Positions 51,251 to 61,004 of a stretch of DNA of 64,000 nt are shown in pieces. The notes under the pieces were generated by a model. The model had not been told where the DNA came from, did no database searches, and saw only the letters and a list, made by a program, of their open reading frames with translations. Origin of the DNA: Diplonema papillatum (taxonomy: Eukaryota > Euglenozoa > Diplonemea > Diplonemida > Diplonemidae); the NCBI GenBank assembly GCA_030068145.1, contig JAPJBO010000858.1:1-64000 (forward strand). Reading direction: 5' to 3'. How positions within the stretch are numbered: position 1 is the first letter of the stretch; each line of letters opens with the position of its first letter. The position numbers were made by a program, and so were the translations under genes.

Positions 51251-52331
51251 CGCTAATTGACGTTTTTTGTTCAGTACCTTCGAGCGATCTCCTTCTAATC
51301 TGTTTGGCGCTGTTCTTGCTTCGCGAATGGGTCCCCTCCAGCGTGCGTGACAGGGCCCACTTCCGTGGGTTCTGTCAGGCCGTTCTTACACCGCAGTAGT
51401 GGGAGACGACACTCCACCATTTCAAAAGCGTTTACGTGTGCTGACTTGATCGGCAGAGGGAGAAAAAGTTAGCACCGGGGAACGTTGACCGCAGAAGTTA
51501 CGTCGGCACCGTTTCCGTGCGACAACCCCGTCTGCTCTGCCCTGTGGTTGAGGGTACTAGGAGTAGATGCACCGCACAACCACACATACGTGAGAATCGG
51601 CAGCTTGCTTCTGGCCCCACCGGACGCAGGTCTTGGCTTGGGTAATCGACTACACGTAGTTCGCAACGCCGTCCGAAGCGATCGCCCAACATCGGAAAGG
51701 GAAGGAGAGGAGAAGCCGGACAGAAACCTGATAACTTGCTCACTAACGAATAGGATACAGTGTCCCTGTTGACCATGTCAATGAGCCACACCAAGGCGAG
51801 ATCAGATTGCATCCGCCGTGGCGGTGATGCGTAGCAGGCCCTCAGCATGGTACCTAGGCCCCGGGTCTATGGAAGGCCGCTCGAAGTTTAACCATACCAA
51901 AGCAAGCTTTTTCCATAGCAACCATGCCGACCCGGGAATAAACGTTTCCATTGCACGCCTCGCACAAGTTGAATCAAACGGAGAGAACGTGTATCAAGTA
52001 CAGTCAAGCGATTAGTCAGCGTCAAAATACGGGTCCACCAGGGTTCAGACTTGAGTGGTTTGAAGGGGTGGGTGCATCGACACGGGTGATAAGAAAAGGA
52101 AGCACGCCTGTTCCCCCTTCCCCGGGAGGCGCAAGGGACAAGCATCCACACCGGTCGAGTAAGTCCGCTGTCGTTGGTAGGGGGTGGGGTGGAAGTGTAG
52201 GGCGCGGGCGTCGACGGATCGTGCCGCGGGGGGTTTGGGCCACGTCTCGCCGTGGGCTTCGCTGCGACCGGGAGGAGGGTGCATCCGCCGTTCGTACGGA
52301 GAGGGAGCAGGCTTCCTGCTGCGTTTGCTGC
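51251..52331. other. No confident gene
   Basis: No exon could be phased. Possible upstream exons of the next gene may lie here, because its open frame extends upstream of the chosen ATG to 51951. Confidence 0.4.
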
Positions 52332-53069
52332 ATGCCTTTGTCCAAGGCGCAGCGAACCGCGCAGAGGAGGAATGGCGATGAGCACGTGCTGCGGGGTGCC
52401 AGGACGGCCGGCTCGCGGGACCAGCCGTGGACCATCATCGGCCCGGAAGTGACGCGGGTAGACTACGAGCGGGTCGTCGCCGAGGCGAAGGCGAGGGAGG
52501 AGGCGAAGACGACGGCGGCCGTCACAGAGCGCCTGCACGGCGCGCTGCTGGCCGGGCTGAGCGGTGTCTGCGAAGAGGAACGCGAAGCTTTGGCCGCGCG
52601 GGTGCGGCGAACCGCATCGAAGCTCGCCGAGCACATCTCGAAGCGCCACAAACGCGGCAGCAAAGAGTACCTGTCCTGCCTCCGGACCCTACAGGCCAAC
52701 CTGCCCCGGTGGCCGGAGACCGAGGCTCTCGTGCGCGGAACGTGCCCGCTGCCCATATCCCACGTCGCCGTGGGCGGCCCCCAAGTCTTCAGCAGGACCG
52801 ACCGATCGGAGAGGCAGGCCCAGGCCGCCGCCGACATCACGGTGGACTCAAAATACCCGCCGCCAGACTCCCTGTGCGACGCCTGCGGGCTCACCCAGCA
52901 GATGGCCAGCACGAAGGGCCACGTCCTCAGTTGGAAAGGGAAGGACGACAAGGACACGTGCAACTGCACGGTGGCAACCCCGGCGGCCCTCCCGAAAGGC
53001 GTCGAGAAACCCGCGAAGCCGGCGAAAGCTGATGTTTCGCTCGTTGTGGTGACCGACGCCCTTTTTTAG
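52332..53069 (+). CDS. Possible TFIIS central-domain-like protein (245 aa or longer)
   Basis: Start chosen at an ATG (MPLSKAQRTAQRR), but CCVCC just upstream in the open frame suggests a longer protein or an upstream exon. The middle reads ERLHGALLAGLSG, a helical SKLAEHISKRHKRGSKEYLS, then CLRTLQANLPRWPETEALVR and ISHVAV. This order (R..L..AL, A..IE-like helix, Y...R.L..NL, L.R.G) follows the TFIIS central domain, which binds RNA polymerase II. The C-terminal part has CDACG and a CNC, perhaps a reduced zinc site unlike the full TFIIS C-ribbon. TFIIS-domain proteins include elongation and PHD/SPOC factors. Recognition is by pattern only. Confidence 0.5.
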   Translation: MPLSKAQRTAQRRNGDEHVLRGARTAGSRDQPWTIIGPEVTRVDYERVVAEAKAREEAKTTAAVTERLHGALLAGLSGVCEEEREALAARVRRTASKLAEHISKRHKRGSKEYLSCLRTLQANLPRWPETEALVRGTCPLPISHVAVGGPQVFSRTDRSERQAQAAADITVDSKYPPPDSLCDACGLTQQMASTKGHVLSWKGKDDKDTCNCTVATPAALPKGVEKPAKPAKADVSLVVVTDALF

Positions 53070-53079
53070 GTGGAGCGCG

Positions 53080-53345
53080 GGTTGCCAGACTATCCTCCCG
53101 GGCAGCTGCAGGTCAAACCACGTCTGATACGCATTGCACCTGACCCACGTTGCATCTGAGCGCTAGGCCGGTGTGTCTGTTAGCCCGATACACACTGCAC
53201 CTGAAACATGTTGCACCTGAGGGAGGTCGTGTATCGTCTGATACACATTGCATACATTGCACCTGACACACGTTGCACCTGAGCGCTAGGCCGTGTGTCT
53301 GTTAGCCCGATACACTTTGATACACGTTGCATTGCTGGTCAGGCC
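53080..53345 (+). repeat. Degenerate tandem repeats
   Basis: A ~130-bp unit in two copies (GAGCGCTAGGCC then GTGTGTCTGTTAGCCCGATA), built of smaller TTGCACCTGA repeats. Directly downstream of the TFIIS-like stop. Confidence 0.85.
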
Positions 53346-53400
53346 GAACGCAGCGCACCACGTCTCGAAACACTACCGCCTAAACACCAAACTAAGTTTT

Positions 53401-53640
53401 TCGTGTCTAACAAATGCAATTTGTCAAGAACAAAAACAGATCGATGGCAGCGTACTATCCTCACTCCCGTTAGATGAACAAAACAGGGTTGAAGGAAGTG
53501 CGCACAAACAAAGGAAGCGCCAGATCCGTTGTTTTGTGTTAACAATGCGTTGTTGGTACTAAAAATGAGTAGTTGGCAGCGTACTACATGAAACTTACCA
53601 AAGCAGGTGAGTTCCGCTAGTGCTCACAAACAAAAGCGCC
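53401..53640 (+). repeat. Solo inverted-repeat arm plus a 6054-type repeat
   Basis: 53401-53518 matches the terminal arms of the 11473-12668 element. 53531-53640 matches 6054-6150. The two together may be one element end. Confidence 0.8.
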
Positions 53641-53696
53641 CGTTGAACTCAACAGGGCCAGCCCAGTCTTTTCTGCGGGTTGACGAGGGTGAGCCA

Positions 53697-53940
53697 TTTG
53701 TCTGACGCAGCTGTTGTATAGAGTTGCCTGCGTACACTCGGGCTGCGCGCGCCTTCAATGAAGGTCCGCCAGGCTGGCAGTGGCAGGTCAAGGGCGAGCT
53801 CTGGCGCTATGCTAAGCAGGGCTGCATCGTTGTAGCCGTGTTGTGCACGAGGCGGCGAGGAGGCACGGGCAACCTCGGCATCACTGCAGGGCACAAACCT
53901 TTCGCGACCGTGATCGGACAATTGGAGGGTAATACGAAAC
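53697..53940 (+). repeat. Diverged SINE-like copy
   Basis: Keeps TCTGACGCAGCTGTTGTA, CTAAGCAGGGCTGCATC and GGGCACAAACCTTTCGCGAC in order, with many changes: the oldest copy in the window. The next ~640 bp has no supported gene. Confidence 0.65.
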
Positions 53941-54584
53941 CGGTCGACGAACCGAACACACATTGCAATGTGCCCCCCAAAATGTAGGATTGAGCAATGA
54001 GCGAACCATACTGAAGATCATGCCGCCGATTCAGTTTGCATGTCTCCACATGGAAGACCCTGAAGAGAGAGGGCCCAAACTTAGCTCATACATAGATACA
54101 GCATGTTTTTGCAACACGCCACAAATTGCCCTTCCGGCTTCCGGCATCGCACGAATCGAAAAATAGTTGGCTTATCGACGACTCCCTCCCACGATGGCAA
54201 CAAGAGCTCGGATCCAGAAGAAAAATGTCGGCCCGTCCGTTCGGCCATTAAAGTCAGCAACGACCTGCGTCACTCGGCGTCCGAGTGCATCCTTTCTCGC
54301 GCGCAAGCATGAGCCACCTTTTTCTTTTTTCTGTCTGTCGCTTACTGAACAATAAGGCATAGAATACAAGCAAATGGCTTCTTTTCTCTTTTTTAGCTTT
54401 TGCTTATGTTGTTGGCTTGATACGCTCGCCTTCCTTAGCAAACACACACGGCAAAATGCGACCAATTTTAAGATTGGTTGCCTCAATATGTCGTCCGTAG
54501 GTCAGTGCTGACAAAAGAGGTCAGGCGGGTCATTCTGTAGGTCAAGGTTTGACAAGTGTAGCTAGGGGGGTACACTTCAGGTCG

Positions 54585-54790
54585 TTCTTTGCACGGCGCG
54601 AACCTCGGCCAGCCCACATAGAAAAAGGACAGGCTTCGTTTTGTTTGTGCGTGCCGGTTGATCGTTTCCCCACTTGTATTTACCCTGTGTATATTTTTGT
54701 AAGGAATTCTGTTCAACCACCAAAACATGCTGCCTACGTCTTTTTAGCCTGCACAATACACTGAAGGGCAACCCGCAAAAAGATTGTTAG
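54585..54790 (-). repeat. Dispersed repeat, inverted partner of 59090-59290
   Basis: Minus strand shares TTCAxTGTATTGTGCAGGCT, AAAAGACGTAGGCAGC and GGCACGCACAAACAAAACGA with 59110-59255. Confidence 0.75.
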
Positions 54791-54946
54791 GACTAAAGAA
54801 ACGGGCTACTGCTACTCGCACGAACGACTCTTCCCGGCTACTCGCGTCCTCCACATCTCGGCGTGCCTGTCGGCGCAAACGGGAACGCGAAGAATCCGAT
54901 TCCTTTTCGGATTCTGAACTTAAGTAACTTCCAGCAACAGTTGCAG

Positions 54947-54983
54947 TCGTCGTGGTGCAACCGGCAAGGTTGCACCACGACGA
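54947..54983. other. Perfect 16-bp stem hairpin
   Basis: TCGTCGTGGTGCAACC and its exact complement, separated by GGCAA. Role unknown. Confidence 0.85.
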
Positions 54984-55234
54984 AAGCGCGGAAAAAGTGA
55001 CCCTTCTGGAGTCACGAAGCGAAGCTGGCATAGTGTGGTACTCATTTGCATGCAAATGCACTCCTTACTAACGCAACCAGAAACAAGAGCATGCGTGACT
55101 CAGCCGTGCTTCAAAGGTGAGATGAGAGGCATCGGCTCACTCTGTCAAAGGACCATACCACCAACGCAACAAAAAGACGCACGACTGAGATAAGCCATGA
55201 CGCGATACCTTACCATGATGCGATGCCTTCGAGG

Positions 55235-55424
55235 AAGCAAAATACTCGAGGGGCTGCCTTACGTTGAACGCTTACGCCCGCCACTAAACCCAGATTCACT
55301 TGTGTTTCGTGTGGGCTGCAGCACACTTGTGTTTCGTGTGGGCTGCAGCACATTTACCTCCTTTGATCTTTTGCAGCTGGCAGCCTCCTCAAGTATTTCC
55401 TACAAAGCAGGTGCTTATAGAAAA
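55235..55424 (+). mobile_element. ~215-bp element, copy 6
   Basis: Starts AAATACTCGAGGGGCTGCC, lacks part of the left half, and has a 25-bp internal duplication (TGTGTTTCGTGTGGGCTGCA). Ends 20 bp before the ATG of the first partial NDUFA9 copy. Confidence 0.8.
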
Positions 55425-55426
55425 AA

Positions 55427-56040
55427 AGAACGGCAGCGAAAAAATGCTAAAGCGGCTGATCTCGCGCCGGTACGTGCACGGCACCCCGAAGATAGTAGTG
55501 CCGCATGCGAAAGCGCAGCCGTCGGTGTCGCCGGGGAACTCGAAGCACAACAAGCCGCATTTCGCCCCACCACCGGTTCTCCAGCAGAGAACCCGGCGAG
55601 GGCAAGATCTGGCAGCAGGCCGACCGGTCAGCGGCTTCGCGGGCGCCTACCATGAGGGATCTCCCACCACCCGCAGCACCACCCCGACATGCAGCGGGCG
55701 TTCTACGCGAAAACCGGCACCAAAATCGCGCGCACAGGCGACGAGCGAATCTAGCACCCGGAAACACAAAAATCCGGGATGGGACTGGAAACGAGAACGC
55801 TCGCTTAAAAAGTCGAATAGTCGGCAGGCAACAAAGGCTGGCTGCACTGCTACTAGCATGAATAGCAGACACGAATACCATGATGCGATACCTTCAAGGA
55901 ATCCTTCAGTCACCCGTAGACTTGGGTCCTCAAGTGTCCTCAAGTGTCCTCAAGTGCCCTCAAGCAAACTTCCACTCTAAAAAGACTAAAAAGACTAAAG
56001 GTACTAAGAAGACAGGAGAGGCAACCGTCAAGGAGCAAAA
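55427..56040 (+). pseudogene. Partial 5' copy 1 of the NDUFA9-like gene
   Basis: Starts at 55444 with MLKRLISRRYVHGTPKIVV, then loses frame within ~40 codons. It keeps ~300 bp of similarity, ending near the codons for FYAKTG. It is followed by a ~170-bp spacer shared with copy 2 (CCTCAAGTGTCCTCAAGTG). More diverged than copy 2. Confidence 0.85.
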
Positions 56041-56650
56041 AAGAACGGCAGCGAAAATGCTGAAGCGGCTGATATCGCGCCGGTACGTGCACGACACCCC
56101 GGAGATAGTAGTGCCGCATGCGAGTGCGCAGCCGTCGGTGTCGCCGGAGAGCTCGCAGTACAAGCCGCCGCCCATCACGCCCCACCACCGGTTCTCCAGC
56201 AGAGAGCCCGGCGAGGGCAAGAGCTGGAACCAGGTCGACCCGTCTGTCAGCGGCTTCGCGGGCGGCAACCAAGAGGTGATCTCCCACCACCCGCAGCACC
56301 ACCCCGACGTGCAGCGGGCGTTCTACGCGAAAACCGGCACCAATCTCGCGCGCACAGGCGACGAGCGAATCTAGCGCCCGGAAACACAAATATCCGGGAT
56401 GGGACTGGAAACGAGAACGCTCGCTTAAAAAGTCGAATAGTCGGCAGGCAACAAAGGCTGGCTGCACTGCTACTAGCATGAATAGCAGACACGAATACCA
56501 TGATGCAATACCTTCAAGGAATCCTTCAGTCACCCGTAGACTTTGGTCCTCAAGTGTCCTCAAGTGTCCTCAAGTGCCCTCAAGCGAACTTCCACTCTAA
56601 AAAGACTATAGATACTAAAAAGACAGGAGAGGCAACCGTCAAGGAGCAAA
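56041..56650 (+). pseudogene. Partial 5' copy 2 of the NDUFA9-like gene
   Basis: ATG at 56057. Identical in protein to the real gene for about the first 80 codons, departing after FYAKTGT and stopping at 56374 (105 codons). If transcribed it could make a short protein that is only the mitochondrial targeting region. The offset to the intact gene is about 611 bp. Confidence 0.88.
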
Positions 56651-56667
56651 AAAGAACGGCAGCGAAA

Positions 56668-58041
56668 ATGCTGAAGCGGCTGATATCGCGCCGGTACGTG
56701 CACGACACCCCGGAGATAGTAGTGCCGCATGCGAGTGCGCAGCCGTCGGTGTCGCCGGAGAGCTCGCAGTACAAGCCGCCGCCCATCACGCCCCACCACC
56801 GGTTCTCCAGCAGAGAGCCCGGCGAGGGCAAGAGCTGGAACCAGGTCGACCCGTCTGTCAGCGGCTTCGCGGGCGGCAACCAAGAGGTGATCTCCCACCA
56901 CCCGCAGCACTACCCCGACGTGCAGCGGGCGTTCTACGCGAAGACCGGCACCGACATCGCCAACGAAGAACCGATCTTCGGAGCCCACGGGTACAGGCCG
57001 CTTCCCGCCCAGACGCAGAAGAACTACGCCGTTGCCGACGCGTGGGCGTCTGTCACCATGACGTCGACGAAGGCGGTGAGGCTTCCGGACACAGCCAAGA
57101 GGGTCCTGCCAGACCCCGCGACGAAAGTGGCCATTTTCGGGTGCACGTCCTTCCAAGGGTCGCGCATCGCGAAGCGGCTGGTCTTGGCGCCGGAAATCAA
57201 AGAACTGCGTCTCTGCACGAGGTACCCGGACCAAATCCCTCCGGACTTGCAGAAGGTCATCGATCTCAACCCTGAGAAGTGCACGCTCGAAGAGGCGAAC
57301 GTCCTCGACAAGCCGAGCGTCAACAGAGCGATCAACGGTTGCGACGGCATCGTCAACGCGGTCGACTGCAGAACCGACGACTTCTACCAGCTGCACCACG
57401 ACATCTGGATCAAGGGCGTCCAGAACATTTGCTACCAGGCCCGCGTCGTCGGGATCAAGCGCTTCGTCTTCGTCTCGGGGCTCGACGCGATCTTCGGGAA
57501 TGATTCCGACCGGTCCGACGGCCGGGCGAAGGCGGAGGACATGGCGCTGGCGGAGAACTTCTTCTCGACGGTCGTCCGACCCGGGGAGCTGTATGGTGCG
57601 GGGTACAGGTACACTGCGTTCGGGAAGTTGTGCTACCCCACGGTTTATCCGAACACCAACATCCAGCCCACGTGGGTCAACGACCTCGCGGAGGCGACGT
57701 TCCGGGTGCTGCAAGACCGGAACTCCGTCAAGCGGGTCATCGACCTCGGCGGGCCGAAGGTGATGACCCACATGCAGTACGCGACGGAGCGGGCGCTGTA
57801 CCACAAGGGCCCAGCCCCGTTCCCGTGCCCCGTGTGGCTCGGCGACACGGCAGCGTTCTTCAACGAGCTGCTCACGCCGCGGCCCCACTTCAGCCGCGAC
57901 ATGATCTGCGAGATGGAGCAGGAGCAGATCGCCCGCACGAAGGAGAACAACCCCTACGTCTGGTCCTGGGAGGATCTCGGAATGGAGCCGACCGACATCA
58001 AAACGGCGGCCGAGCGCGAGGCGGCGGGCGAGGCGTTCTGA
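56668..58041 (+). CDS. NDUFA9: NDUFA9-like complex I subunit (457 aa)
   Basis: Single exon. Start at the ATG of MLKRLISRRYV, an Arg-rich, acid-free N-terminus fitting a mitochondrial presequence; an upstream in-frame ATG at 56500 lies in duplicated spacer. After an ~150-residue lineage-specific N-terminal region comes an atypical SDR Rossmann fold: VAIFGCTSFQGS (G158 to G164), GIVNAVDC, KRFVFVSGLDA, VVRPGELYGAG (302 on), NTNIQPTWVNDLAEATFRVL, then a C-terminal W-x-W-E-D-LG region. NDUFA9 is an accessory subunit at the junction of the peripheral and membrane arms of NADH:ubiquinone oxidoreductase and binds NADPH without acting as an enzyme. The usual GxxGxxG is changed to GCTSFQG. Two 5'-end copies lie upstream. 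Confidence 0.88.
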   Translation: MLKRLISRRYVHDTPEIVVPHASAQPSVSPESSQYKPPPITPHHRFSSREPGEGKSWNQVDPSVSGFAGGNQEVISHHPQHYPDVQRAFYAKTGTDIANEEPIFGAHGYRPLPAQTQKNYAVADAWASVTMTSTKAVRLPDTAKRVLPDPATKVAIFGCTSFQGSRIAKRLVLAPEIKELRLCTRYPDQIPPDLQKVIDLNPEKCTLEEANVLDKPSVNRAINGCDGIVNAVDCRTDDFYQLHHDIWIKGVQNICYQARVVGIKRFVFVSGLDAIFGNDSDRSDGRAKAEDMALAENFFSTVVRPGELYGAGYRYTAFGKLCYPTVYPNTNIQPTWVNDLAEATFRVLQDRNSVKRVIDLGGPKVMTHMQYATERALYHKGPAPFPCPVWLGDTAAFFNELLTPRPHFSRDMICEMEQEQIARTKENNPYVWSWEDLGMEPTDIKTAAEREAAGEAF

Positions 58042-58289
58042 TCACCCCTTTGGTTGCCAGCCACAGGTCCACAAGATCCCTTTGCACCGTAAAAAAGTGA
58101 CGTGCCCCGCACCACTTCTGTCGCCGGTGTCTCGGCTCCGCCAACCAGGGCCAAACGACCTGGCAGAGCTACGCTACGTCTCGCGTGACTTGCACAGCCG
58201 AACGCTTGAAAACGGATGATGGAAGGTACCAGTAACTGTGATTATAAAAAGGCGCATGTTGGCTTCACCCGGGGGGGTATCCGCAGGGG

Positions 58290-58401
58290 GGTCCGGTCTC
58301 TTTCGCGGAATTAAGCCACAGCTTTTCGCTTCATCACAGCGGTGGCGAGTGGAATGTGACTTCTGCCCCGTGCCCTAAATGTCAACGCTGAGAGATCAGG
58401 T

Positions 58402-58461
<60 letters not shown>

Positions 58462-58501
58462 TTCTAATTAAAGACGCGCATGAATGGACCAACGAGATTC
58501 C
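58290..58501 (+). rRNA. Fragment of large-subunit (28S-type) rRNA
   Basis: 58410-58498 reads GCGCGGGTAAACGGCGGGAG, TAACTATGACTCTCTTAAGG, TAGCCAAATGCCTCGTC and GACGCGCATGAATGG: the universal domain IV core, in cytosolic eukaryotic form. Upstream, GTGACTTCTGCCC and AAATGTCAA match in order. A small stem differs from the usual sequence by changes that keep pairing (GTCTT with AAGAC). Similarity stops just after GAGATTCC at about 58501. No other rRNA is adjacent, so this is an isolated fragment, or one piece of a naturally split rRNA. Confidence 0.88.
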
Positions 58502-59089
58502 TTCCCGCGGGTAGTTGTGCCCCCTTTGGGTGAACGTATGTGATCGGTAGCGCGTCTTCCCCCCCTCCAGGAGGCGTCTGCCCCTGTACCAAGCTGCGCA
58601 GAAGCAGGGCGTAGCAGGCGGTGGCACAGCGGTTGTTGCCCAGATCTGCAGCGAGAGGAAGATGGGCTGAGATACCGCCAGGTTAAAAAAAAGGAGGGTG
58701 GGGGGGGGATGGGAAGTGACGCGTCGCACTTCTCCGCACCTCGTTCCGTTCGTCCGCCCTCGTTAGGTTCTTCGTCCTCAAAAAAAGGAGGTCAAGAAGC
58801 AGGAAGCCCGGAGCGTTTTTTTTCTTAGCTCGTCTGGTGGTGTGTTCTCGCCCCGTTCCACGTGCGCCTTTCGGCTTCTCTCATTGTGTCGTGCCTTCGA
58901 GTACTCTGTGGGCACCGCGTCTTCACAGCCCCCTGTCTGGATTGGGACTCTCACGCTTCCCAGTGCATGCGTGCATATTCTCTCCGCCAGAACCAGACTG
59001 GGCATACAAAAGAAAGACCTAGCCAGGAACGCGCTGCATGAGAGGCCTACGAGCGATGGGAAACGGAGACAACTGTCGGTGCTTCTCGT
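58502..59089. other. No gene recognised
   Basis: Sequence after the rRNA break does not continue the rRNA. A-run and G-run near 58685-58710. No exon supported. Confidence 0.4.
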
Positions 59090-59290
59090 GTTGGTCTTTT
59101 TTTTTGGTACTAATCTTGCGGTTGCCCTTCAATGTATTGTGCAGGCTGAAAAGACGTAGGCAGCGTGTTTTGGGGGTTGATCAGAATTTCTTACCCGAAA
59201 ATGACACAGGGTATTTGCCGATCAACCGGCACGCACAAACAAAACGAAGCGCCTGTCTTTTTTGCGCCCGCCGTTTGAAGAACTGCACGT
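59090..59290 (+). repeat. Dispersed repeat, inverted partner of 54585-54790
   Basis: Contains TTGCCCTTCAATGTATTGTG and CACGCACAAACAAAACGAAG. A short piece also occurs near 22500. Confidence 0.75.
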
Positions 59291-59544
59291 GGCCAGCACG
59301 GAAAAGAGAGAAGTGCTGCCATTCTCAGTTTGAGGCAACAGAAGACCAATGCTAGCTTTTGTTCCTCCGACACAGGTCGAAGGCACCGTCTGCTCCTGGC
59401 CGACCGCTCTGCGAGTCAAGTGGCCTGCCGGTTTCAACAGCAACACGCAAACCTTGCGTCGTGAATTGATTCACAAAGGTACGAAGTGGCTCAGGCCAGG
59501 TCCAGCTCCTCCCTGTATCCGGGGAGGCAGTATACCGTAAGCAG

Positions 59545-59758
59545 AAAATACTCGAGGGACTGCCTTGTGCTCATTTCGAAGGAGGCTAGAGGGAGAAAAC
59601 AATACAACTACAAAGTGGGTCTTTTTTGTTGAACGCTTACGCCCACCACGAAACCCAGATTTACCTGTGTTTCGTGTGGGCTACAGCACATTTACCTCCT
59701 TTGATCTATCGCAACTGGCAGTCTCCTCAAGCATTTCCTACAAAGCAGGTGCTTATAC
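59545..59758 (+). mobile_element. ~215-bp element, copy 7
   Basis: Full length: AAATACTCGAGGGACTGCC to CCTCAAGCATTTCCTACAAA, GCAGGTGCTTATAC. Confidence 0.88.
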
Positions 59759-59761
59759 AAA

Positions 59762-60293
59762 AAAAGTTGGACCGGAAATATGCCGGACAAAAGTTGGACC
59801 GCGCGACGACCAAAGCAGTTGGACCATTTTGTCCGGTCCGACATATTTCCGCTCAGGCACGTTTCCACTTAGGCGGGGTTGGGCATGAGGTAAAAAAAAA
59901 TGTCCCTTGACAAAGCGGGCTCATGCGCGACTTCCAACCACTACGAAGGTGAAGCAAGTGCTGTTGCGTGGCCAGCCGCGAAATTTTACTAGGTACACAG
60001 GACAAAAGTTGGACCACGAGAGCCCAAAATAGGTGAGTTGGACCATTTTGTCCGGTCCAACATATTTCCGCCCAGGCACGTTTCCATTTAGGCGGGGTTG
60101 GGCATGAGGTAAAAAAAATGTCCCTTGACAAAGCGGGCTCATGCGCGACTTCCAACCACTACGAAGGTGAAGCGAGTGCTGTTGCGTGGCCAGCCGCGAA
60201 ATTTTACTAGGTACACAGGACAAAAGTTGGACCACGAGAGCCCAAAATAGGTGAGTTGGACCATTTTGTCCGGTCCAACTTATTTCCGTTTAC
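59762..60293. repeat. ~218-bp tandem duplication with GTTGGACC palindromes
   Basis: Two units and a partial third, each opening TTGGACCATTTTGTCCGGTC (59820, 60038, 60255). GTTGGACC and GGTCCAAC alternate so each boundary can fold. The outer ends (AAGTTGGACCGG and the reverse at 60290) are also inverted, as in a foldback transposon. Confidence 0.85.
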
Positions 60294-60392
60294 GGCATTT
60301 CAGAGAAAGAAGAGCTCGCCACCTGCACAAACCGCGGCTGATACAAAGTTATTGAGACGACGATGCTGCTGGTGGGAACGACGTTGTTTTTT

Positions 60393-60596
60393 GTATAAGC
60401 ACCTAATACTTGAGGAGGCTGCCAGCTGCAAAAGATCAAAGGAGGTAAATGCGCTGTAGCCCACACGAAACACAGGTAAATCCGGGTTTAGTGGCGGGCG
60501 TAAGCGTTCAACAAAAAAGACCCATTTTGTAGTTGTATTGTTTCTCCCCCTCTGGCCTCCTTCGAAGTAAGCACGAGGCAGCCCCTCGAGTACTTC
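60393..60596 (-). mobile_element. ~215-bp element, copy 8
   Basis: Starts GTATAAGCACCTAATACTTG (14 bases shorter than its relatives there) and ends CAGCCCCTCGAGTACTTC. Confidence 0.85.
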
Positions 60597-60597
60597 T

Positions 60598-60738
60598 TGT
60601 GTAAGCACCTGCTTTGTAGGAAATACTTGAGGAGGCTGCCAGTTGCAAAAGATCAAAGAAGGTAAATGTGCTGCGGCCCACACGAAACACAGGTGAATCT
60701 GGGTTCCGTGGCGGGCGTAAGCGTTCAACAAAAAAAAA
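60598..60738 (-). mobile_element. ~215-bp element, truncated copy 9
   Basis: Directly abuts copy 8 in the same orientation. Starts GTGTAAGCACCTGCTTTGTA and ends at GCGTTCAACAAAAAA. Confidence 0.85.
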
Positions 60739-60958
60739 GCGGTGACGAGCTTTCTCAATTCCTCCGGCACTTCATATTTGGCAAAAAATAGTAATAGAAG
60801 AAAGTATTTGTTTTCCACACAACCACGAGGGGAAGAGGACGCCGGGGAGAGCAAACGAAGAAGGAACACAACAAACCAATCCCAAGAGTGTAGCAATCCC
60901 AGGGCCTATCCAGCCTCCTGCATGTGTTCTCGTGGTCTACCGCGCTGGCATTTCCCGA

Positions 60959-60960
<2 letters not shown>

Positions 60961-60999
<39 letters not shown>
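60961..60999. repeat. (GA)n microsatellite
   Basis: About 19 GA dinucleotides. Confidence 0.95.

Positions 61000-61004
<5 letters not shown>

Noticed and set aside
58502-58760. Continuation of the LSU rRNA
   Set aside because: The conserved sequence expected after GAGATTCC (CACTGTCCC...) is absent.
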